DNA from: an uncultured Lachnospiraceae bacterium
GTDB taxonomy: Bacteria > Bacillota > Clostridia > Lachnospirales > Lachnospiraceae
Assembly (NCBI GenBank): GCA_910577955.1
Contig: CAJTNC010000010.1
Location: 30,791 to 94,790 of the forward strand
Direction of reading: 5' to 3'
Length of the DNA: 64,000 nucleotides
Of the stretch, positions 58,837 through 64,000 are shown in pieces (within the stretch, counting starts at the first letter, position 1; every line of letters starts with the position of its first letter). Both the position numbers and the translations under genes were made by a program. The notes beneath the pieces are model-generated. The model saw only the letters and a list, made by a program, of their open reading frames with translations, ran no database searches and was not told the origin of the DNA.

Positions 58837-60171
58837 CTACTTTTTCTTTGCTGCCATGATCTCAGCCTTCGCCTGCTTAAAAAGCTGCATCAAAGGCCGC
58901 TTTGCCGGACAGATATATGTACAGGAGCCGCAGGCGATACATTCCAGACCGTACAGCTTCTTTTCATAGCGCTCGTAGTTTTTGCGTTCCGCTGCCACAG
59001 CCATCATCTGAGGTGTCAGCCCCAGAGGGCACACCTGATTGCAGCGTCCGCAGCGCAGACAGGCGGTCTGCTGCTTTTCGGCCACAGCCACCGGATCTTC
59101 GCATAAAACCGTCAGCGCGTTATTGTTCTTACAGATAGGCACGTCCAAACCAGCCATAGCGATTCCCATCATGGGGCCTCCGCAGATAAGCTTCTGCACT
59201 TCTTTCCCCTCCGCAAATCCGCCGGCGGCCTCCAGTACCTCCGCGAAACCGGTACCGATCTTCACCATAAGATTGCAGGGATTTTTCACCCCGTCTCCGG
59301 ATACCGTAAAGCCGCGTTCCATCAACGGCTCCGATTTGCACACGGCGCGGTAGATAGCCTGAATCGTAGCCACATTGTCCACCACGCATCCCACGTCCGC
59401 CGGAAGCATGCCGAGTTTCAAATGTTTTCCCGCCACCACGCTGATGATGGAGCGCTCGCCGCCCTGCGGGTATTTGGTATGTACCGCCTGTACGCGCACT
59501 TTCCCTTGTCCGGCACAGGCTTTCTCCATAGCCGCAATGGCCTCAGGCTTGTTCTCCTCTATGACGATGACGCCCTCCGCGTTAGGAAACAACTGCAGCA
59601 TGATCTTCAACCCCGCCACGATCTCCTCCGGAGCCGTACGCATCAACTGGTCATCACAGGTGATATAGGGTTCGCATTCCGCACCATTGGCGATCACATA
59701 CCGAATCTCCTCTGGATTTTTCGGCATAAGCTTCACATGGGTAGGGAATCCCGCCCCGCCCAGACCGATGATCCCGGCAGCCTTGACAAACTCCACAATC
59801 TCCTGATTGCTCAGGGAGGAAGCCTCCCGCTGTGTACCGACGCCTTCCGCCAGCGTATAATTTCCATCGTTTTCCACCACGATACAGGGCGAGAGCGTTC
59901 CGGCCACCGTTGTGCGGCTCTCCACTGCTTTCACCTTGCCAGAGCAGGAACTGACGACGTGCGCAGACACAAAACCGTCCGCCTCCGCAATGATCTGGCC
60001 CGCCAACACCGTATCGCCCTTTTGCACCACCGGCTTTGCCGGCTTGCCGATATGTTGGTTTAACGCAAAGATCAAATCCCCCTTTGGGAGATATGTCTGA
60101 AAGGGAATATCTCTGGCAAACTTCTTGCCGTCTGCCGGATGGACACCCCCATGAAATGTTTTCCTAAGCAT
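58837..60171 (-). CDS. rnfC: Rnf complex subunit C
   Basis: RnfC is the NADH/NAD+ and FMN-binding subunit at the cytoplasmic side. GGVHPADGKKFA opens the family domain. GLGGAGFPTHVKL and ANGAECEPYITCDDQLM form the nucleotide site, and CLRCGRCNQVCP and CIACGSCTYICP bind two 4Fe-4S clusters. The ATG at 60171 follows GGAAGGAAAG by seven bases; the frame to 60204 has no site. It is the first gene of the operon. Confidence 0.95.
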   Translation of the reverse strand: MLRKTFHGGVHPADGKKFARDIPFQTYLPKGDLIFALNQHIGKPAKPVVQKGDTVLAGQIIAEADGFVSAHVVSSCSGKVKAVESRTTVAGTLSPCIVVENDGNYTLAEGVGTQREASSLSNQEIVEFVKAAGIIGLGGAGFPTHVKLMPKNPEEIRYVIANGAECEPYITCDDQLMRTAPEEIVAGLKIMLQLFPNAEGVIVIEENKPEAIAAMEKACAGQGKVRVQAVHTKYPQGGERSIISVVAGKHLKLGMLPADVGCVVDNVATIQAIYRAVCKSEPLMERGFTVSGDGVKNPCNLMVKIGTGFAEVLEAAGGFAEGKEVQKLICGGPMMGIAMAGLDVPICKNNNALTVLCEDPVAVAEKQQTACLRCGRCNQVCPLGLTPQMMAVAAERKNYERYEKKLYGLECIACGSCTYICPAKRPLMQLFKQAKAEIMAAKKK

Positions 60172-60222
60172 AAGCAATCTTTCCTTCCGCGGTTCTTTTT
60201 TCAATATATTATAATCTTTTTG

Positions 60223-60251
60223 ATTTTAGCATATTTATTAAGGAAAGTCTA
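60223..60251 (-). promoter_or_regulatory. Possible promoter of the rnf operon
   Basis: TAGACT (60246-60251) and TAAAAT (60223-60228) are 17 bp apart on the minus strand, about 50 bp before rnfC. The match is moderate. Confidence 0.4.
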
Positions 60252-60366
60252 TTCTTCGTTATATTTGTCGATGAAAAAAAAGAAAAACTATTGACTTTTC
60301 TGGCAAATACTGCCAAAATTTAAGTGACGGATTACAATAATTTTTTTGAAAAAAGGGGAATTTTTC

Positions 60367-60681
60367 ATGATGTACATGCATTATTGTAAGCGTTGCCAGA
60401 AGGTTCATATGTTAAATGGACATAAAATGTCCTGTCCGAGATGCGAAGCGTCTCTTGTGGAATTACAGATCTCATATCTGGATTACACAAATATGTCAAA
60501 GGAGGAACGGGCCGCTTTTACCGCGCGCCTGAGAGATCCGGAACGGCTTGCAAAGCTTTCCACCACTTACCGTATGTATAAGTACAGTAAATGGTACAAA
60601 GAACTGCAGGATCAGACGTCCTGCCATATCTATCCGTTTGACAATAAAAGAACCCTCCTCGGCCTCGCTGCAACCAACTGA
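60367..60681 (+). CDS. Small zinc-ribbon protein of unknown function
   Basis: The product of about 104 residues starts with MMYMHYCKRCQK and contains two Cys pairs, CKRC and CPRC, 18 residues apart, a classical zinc ribbon. A helical, basic remainder follows (RMYKYSKWYKELQDQ). No catalytic motif is visible; nucleic-acid or protein binding is possible. ATGATG follows AAAAGGGGAA. It is divergent from rnf and is followed by a strong terminator, so it is a single-gene unit. Confidence 0.7.
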   Translation: MMYMHYCKRCQKVHMLNGHKMSCPRCEASLVELQISYLDYTNMSKEERAAFTARLRDPERLAKLSTTYRMYKYSKWYKELQDQTSCHIYPFDNKRTLLGLAATN

Positions 60682-60737
60682 AACGCAGACTGTAACAGAT
60701 CTGCCTCGTTTACTTAAAAACTGAATATGGACGAAAC

Positions 60738-60775
60738 GCCGGTACAGCGGAAAAGCTGTACCGGCATTTTATTTT
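60738..60775 (+). terminator. Terminator of the zinc-ribbon gene
   Basis: GCCGGTACAGC (60738-60748) and GCTGTACCGGC (60755-60765) form a perfect 11-bp stem with a 6-base loop, followed by ATTTTATTTT. Confidence 0.92.
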
Positions 60776-60794
60776 GGATTCCCGATATTTTTTC

Positions 60795-60823
60795 TTGCAT
60801 ATCCACCGAAAAAGGAGTTTAAT
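60795..60823 (+). promoter_or_regulatory. Possible promoter of asnA
   Basis: TTGCAT (60795-60800) and TTTAAT (60818-60823) are 17 bp apart, about 35 bp before the start codon. Confidence 0.4.
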
Positions 60824-60857
60824 ATAGTAATAATATTCATAAAAAGGAGGATGCATT

Positions 60858-61868
60858 ATGAGTAAGACTGCTATACCGGAAAACTATCACTCCGCTTTAA
60901 ACCTTCACGATACACAGATAGCGATCAAACTGGTCAAGGACTGTTTTCAAAACCTTTTAACCGAAAGGCTCCACTTGCAGAGGGTGTCCGCACCTTTGTT
61001 TGTCACACCGGAATCCGGTTTGAACGATAATCTAAACGGCATTGAACGCCCTGTCTCTTTCACAATGAAAGAGCAGGATGAACGGAAAGCCGAAGTCGTA
61101 CAGTCTCTCGCCAAATGGAAGCGATACGCGTTAAAAAAATACGGATTCCATTACGGCGAAGGACTTTATACCGATATGAACGCCATCCGCAGGGACGAGG
61201 AGACCGACAATATCCACTCCATCTTTGTGGATCAGTGGGACTGGGAGCGGATCATCGATAAAGACGAGCGCAGTCTGGATACCTTGAAGAGCGTGGTGCG
61301 GGACGTCTACCGTGTGCTCTGCAAGACAGAAAAATACATGGCGATCCAGTATGACTACATAACGGAGATCCTGCCAAAAGATATCTTTTTTATCACAACA
61401 CAGGAACTGGAAGACATGTATCCCGACGCCACTCCCAAACAGCGCGAGTACAATATCACAAAAGAAAAGGGCGCCGTCTGCCTGATGCAGATCGGGGATA
61501 AGTTGGCTTCCGGAGAACGTCACGACGGCAGAGCTCCCGACTACGACGACTGGGCTCTAAACGCTGATATCATCGTCTACTACCCTGTTCTGGATATCGC
61601 TTTGGAATTGTCCTCTATGGGGATCCGTGTAGATGAGGATTCTCTGACGAAACAGCTAAAAAAAGCGGGCTGTGAAGACCGCGCCGAACTCCCCTTCCAG
61701 AAGGCCATTCTGGAAAAAGCCCTTCCTTATACGATCGGCGGCGGTATCGGCCAGTCCAGAATCTGCATGTTCTTCCTGCGGAAAGCCCATATCGGAGAAG
61801 TCCAAAGTTCCATCTGGCCGGAGGAGACCGTGAAGATGATGGAAGAATATGACATAAAACTGCTGTAA
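60858..61868 (+). CDS. asnA: Aspartate--ammonia ligase
   Basis: AsnA makes asparagine from aspartate, ammonia and ATP in the cytoplasm and is related to class II aminoacyl-tRNA synthetases. The 336-residue protein shows RVSAPLFVTPESGLNDNLNG, ALKKYGFHYGEGLYTDMNAI, VDQWDWERII, GIRVDEDSLTKQLK and the ATP-site motif IGGGIGQSRICMFFL. The ATG follows AAAAGGAGG. It is a stand-alone gene with a stem-loop (61874-61902) after the stop. Confidence 0.97.
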   Translation: MSKTAIPENYHSALNLHDTQIAIKLVKDCFQNLLTERLHLQRVSAPLFVTPESGLNDNLNGIERPVSFTMKEQDERKAEVVQSLAKWKRYALKKYGFHYGEGLYTDMNAIRRDEETDNIHSIFVDQWDWERIIDKDERSLDTLKSVVRDVYRVLCKTEKYMAIQYDYITEILPKDIFFITTQELEDMYPDATPKQREYNITKEKGAVCLMQIGDKLASGERHDGRAPDYDDWALNADIIVYYPVLDIALELSSMGIRVDEDSLTKQLKKAGCEDRAELPFQKAILEKALPYTIGGGIGQSRICMFFLRKAHIGEVQSSIWPEETVKMMEEYDIKLL

Positions 61869-61873
61869 AATAA

Positions 61874-61902
61874 GGGGCAGCCGCACTAAGTGCGGCTGCC
61901 CC
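61874..61902 (+). terminator. Strong stem-loop after asnA
   Basis: GGGGCAGCCGCAC (61874-61886) and GTGCGGCTGCCCC (61890-61902) form a perfect 13-bp stem with a 3-base loop, 6 bases after the stop. There is no T-tract, so it may act as a transcript stabiliser or pausing site more than as a classic terminator. Confidence 0.6.
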
Positions 61903-61923
61903 CGGAAGTGTTGTCTTCAAAAG

Positions 61924-62314
61924 TTATTGACATTGTTGACTTTCCACATTCAAGTTGCCTAAAGACTTTTTCCCGATTTCCTCTTCTACAATCACTAAAT
62001 GTTCTTCATCTATATACCATTCTATATCCCTATCGTCTCCGTTAAGGTCTTCTAATAGCGTTGAAACTTTATTTTCATACTCCTGACTTACTTTATACTG
62101 CCTCGATACTCCGTCACATTTGGTTATATTCTCAAACGTATCTTCTATCTTCCGTCAACAATTCATTTAGCAGATCGTAGTCAGCAACTACATTATTACT
62201 CACGGAACATGCGCTGAACACTATAGACAGCAGTTGGAGATAGTAAACTGTCTCTGATGCCTCTTTTCCAACAGCATGAGACAACGCCTCTGTATCCACA
62301 TTCTCATATTGTAC
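61924..62314 (-). pseudogene. Decayed gene downstream of the lipoprotein gene
   Basis: The 450-bp gap after asnA holds two open minus-strand segments in different frames. The upstream one reads through ENVDTEALSHAVGKEASETV and SVSNNVVADYDLLNELLTED. The second continues as KIEDTFENITKCDGVSRQYK to IEWYIDEEHLVIVEEEIG and ends in TAA at 61924. A shift near 62150 joins them. There is no start codon or ribosome site at the 5' end. I do not recognise the family; it is likely a remnant. Confidence 0.5.
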
Positions 62315-62320
62315 GTTTTA

Positions 62321-63550
62321 TCAAAGCGGAATCTCCTGCATACACATTGTATAATCTTTTCCGTTTACACTTAACACATAGACTGTCTCATCCGAACACA
62401 TAAAATAAACCCTTATCTGGAAAGAAGTTGAATCCGGTATCTCTATTTCACAGCGGTATTCCCCTTCCATCGTGTACATTCTTACCTTTGCATTCTGCAC
62501 AGTATCCACAGCAAAACCCCCGCTCATTGTCCAGGGACTCCAATAAATCAGATAGTAATCCTCTACATAATAAAAACCGTCAACATATCCCAAAACACCT
62601 TTTTCACAAGTTTCACAGAGAATATCCTTAAAACTTCCGTCAAAAAAGAGTTCCCAGGAACGATTCCAGGGCGTCAATGTATGTCCGATATCTTCCGTAC
62701 ACATCATGAATTTATCATGATGCAGTTGAAACGTATGTATTTGATTTCTTCCCAAATTCCATATCTCTACATCTGATGTATCAATCTCTGTAAACTGCCT
62801 GTCCTGAATCATTCCCAAATAATGCTCATGAGCATCGATATCCCAATAATAAATGCCGATCTCCTCTTTGTCGTTTACTGACAACTCCTGAATTCTTTCA
62901 ACCCGTCTGTCAAAAGTAACGGCCTCTTCTTTTTTACTGTCCAAATCCCGTGTCATGATTTCATTTAAGATATCCTCATCTGTATTCTGGGTTCTGACAC
63001 TATAAAAAACTTTTCCGTTTTTTGCATCCCAACTCCAGATCTCCTGATTTTCCTCTACCCTAAGTTCCTCCACATCCCCTTTTTTTAAATCATATATCCA
63101 CAGCACTTGTCTCGATTCATCTCCCGACACCATATAGTGCGTTGTTCCCACAGTTTTTCCGTCCCATGTGGGAGACAATTCCACCAGATCAAGCAGAACA
63201 ATCTCTTCTCCCTCCTCTGCTAAAACCATTCTGACATTTCCCGCCACCGGCTCCCCATAAACTTTTCCTTCATGTCTCTCCCACACATCCAGATACAGTT
63301 TATCCTCATAAAAGTAAATATTTTCGGACAAATTTCTTATCGGGACAGCAAATATATCCTGCAAAAAGGAAGTATACACTTTTTGACTGACGCTCTCCAC
63401 CGACTCTTCCTCCGCCAACTCTTCCATCGGCTCTTCTGCCTCTGACTGCACATCCGAAACAGCCTCTTCCTTGCTGTCACTATAACTGCAACCGACAATT
63501 TGCGTACACAGCAAAAGCATAATACACAAACTCAGATACCTCTTATACAT
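62321..63550 (-). CDS. Lipoprotein with beta-propeller-like repeats, unknown function
   Basis: A lipoprotein signal ends in TQIVGCS (lipobox Cys about 21 from the chosen start), followed by an acidic linker. About 340 residues then show recurrent aromatic Tyr/Trp strands such as QVLWIYDLKKGDVEEL, KVFYSVRT and DGFYYVEDYYLIYWSPW. This pattern resembles beta-propeller repeats of the DUF5050 type. It is anchored outside the membrane, and the substrate is unknown. The ATG at 63550 follows GAAAGGAGATTGTAC; the frame to 63580 has no site. The start of an IS element lies close upstream and may have replaced its promoter. Confidence 0.7.
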   Translation of the reverse strand: MYKRYLSLCIMLLLCTQIVGCSYSDSKEEAVSDVQSEAEEPMEELAEEESVESVSQKVYTSFLQDIFAVPIRNLSENIYFYEDKLYLDVWERHEGKVYGEPVAGNVRMVLAEEGEEIVLLDLVELSPTWDGKTVGTTHYMVSGDESRQVLWIYDLKKGDVEELRVEENQEIWSWDAKNGKVFYSVRTQNTDEDILNEIMTRDLDSKKEEAVTFDRRVERIQELSVNDKEEIGIYYWDIDAHEHYLGMIQDRQFTEIDTSDVEIWNLGRNQIHTFQLHHDKFMMCTEDIGHTLTPWNRSWELFFDGSFKDILCETCEKGVLGYVDGFYYVEDYYLIYWSPWTMSGGFAVDTVQNAKVRMYTMEGEYRCEIEIPDSTSFQIRVYFMCSDETVYVLSVNGKDYTMCMQEIPL

Positions 63551-63581
63551 GTACAATCTCCTTTCACATTTAATTTTCATA

Positions 63582-64000
63582 GGCGTTTGTGAAACGCCAG
63601 AACCCGCATAAATACGGGATTCTTTTTGTCACAAAATAAAACAACTCCTCACTGGTTTGTGGTAAAATTGAGATGTCGAGTAACAATCAACCATCCACCA
63701 GAAAGGAGTTGTACCTACATGATACCATACAAACAGCTTTCTTTGGCAGATTTTTTTGCCGATTGCCAAAATACATTTGATAACGATAAATATGAGTTTC
63801 TTTCCATACTCGATGAAACCATCAACCTTGATGAAATTGTTCCGGTGTCTTTCATTTCTCATTTTCATGCTGCCACTGGCAGGCCCCGTAAGCATCTTCT
63901 TTATCCAATGCTCAGGGCTCTGTTATTACAGCTTATTTTCTCGATCCCTACTACTTCCCTCCTGATCATTTTCCTCAAATATTCTCAGGAATTACGGGAT
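63582..64000 (+). mobile_element. Left part of an insertion sequence (partial, runs off the window)
   Basis: The plus strand holds the start of a transposase gene. In front of it lie two hairpins: GGCGTTT-GTG-AAACGCC (63582-63598), and CCCG-CATAAATA-CGGG followed by TCTTTTT (63603-63627). These compact hairpins resemble the left end of an IS and may shield the transposase from outside transcription. The exact left boundary and the target duplication cannot be set without the right end. Confidence 0.55.
63719..64000 (+). CDS. Transposase, IS1182/IS4-like (partial, 3' end beyond window)
   Basis: Translation from ATG at 63719, with AAAGGAG about 10 bases upstream, gives MIPYKQLSLADFFADCQNTF, then INLDEIVPVSFISHF and AATGRPRKHLLYPMLRALLL. 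The INLDEIVPVSF...GRPRK...P.LRAL pattern is the N-terminal domain of DDE transposases in the IS1182/IS4 group. The DDE catalytic residues would lie beyond the right edge. No stop was found in the visible 94 codons. Confidence 0.8.
   Translation, partial: MIPYKQLSLADFFADCQNTFDNDKYEFLSILDETINLDEIVPVSFISHFHAATGRPRKHLLYPMLRALLLQLIFSIPTTSLLIIFLKYSQELRD

Noticed and set aside
1..64000. tRNA, rRNA, CRISPR-Cas, prophage or toxin-antitoxin modules
   Set aside because: No cloverleaf, rRNA core, repeat-spacer array or recognisable phage or antitoxin gene was found on either strand; without a covariance search a small RNA could be missed.

Overview
The window reads as part of the chromosome of an anaerobic, low-to-moderate-GC Gram-positive bacterium of the Clostridia, most like a gut Lachnospiraceae. 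The evidence is a complete Rnf complex, a radical-SAM anaerobic sulfatase-maturating enzyme, a thioester/Cna-B adhesin with a sortase-type tail, LytR-CpsA-Psr and GH25 wall proteins, and strong GGAGG ribosome binding sites. The family assignment is an inference. No rRNA, tRNA or CRISPR array was seen. Nearly all genes lie on the minus strand, so operons read from right to left.

Region 1 (1-11,600): the 5' part of a CspA-like S8 peptidase cut by the left edge; a two-gene unit of a FapA/DUF342 protein carrying seven exact 26-residue repeats and an HD-GYP protein whose receiver has lost its phospho-acceptor Asp; and a two-gene unit of a 354-residue membrane-anchored protein and a 1799-residue thioester/Cna-B adhesin. 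Region 2 (11,600-21,200): an SDR oxidoreductase and a catabolic island of lipoprotein, two permeases, two ATPases, a cytosolic sulfatase and its maturase. A divergent LacI regulator faces the island, and two palindromes sit just downstream of the predicted promoters. Together these look like import and intracellular desulfation of an organic sulfate ester.

Region 3 (21,200-27,100): an XRE membrane regulator, a frameshifted Rpn-family remnant, a long-linker ClpX, a membrane HtrA protease and a GT2 glycosyltransferase. Region 4 (27,100-54,120) is a large cell-wall polysaccharide locus. It holds an initiating sugar-phosphate transferase, an LCP ligase, five more GT2 proteins, a phosphosugar mutase, a Wzm/Wzt exporter whose ATPase has a C-terminal domain, a WbdD-like methyltransferase-kinase, a DUF6056 membrane protein, rfbABC (no rfbD seen) and two GH25 proteins interleaved with the rfb genes. 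The inferred route is lipid-linked assembly, methyl/phosphate capping, cap-gated ABC export, and ligation to peptidoglycan by LCP.

Region 5 (54,120-60,250) is an rnfC-(DG fusion)-E-A-B-apbE operon for ferredoxin:NAD+ oxidoreduction coupled to ion pumping; ApbE supplies the covalent FMN. Region 6 (60,250-64,000) holds a small zinc-ribbon protein, asnA, a decayed gene, a lipoprotein and the start of an IS-type transposase cut by the right edge.
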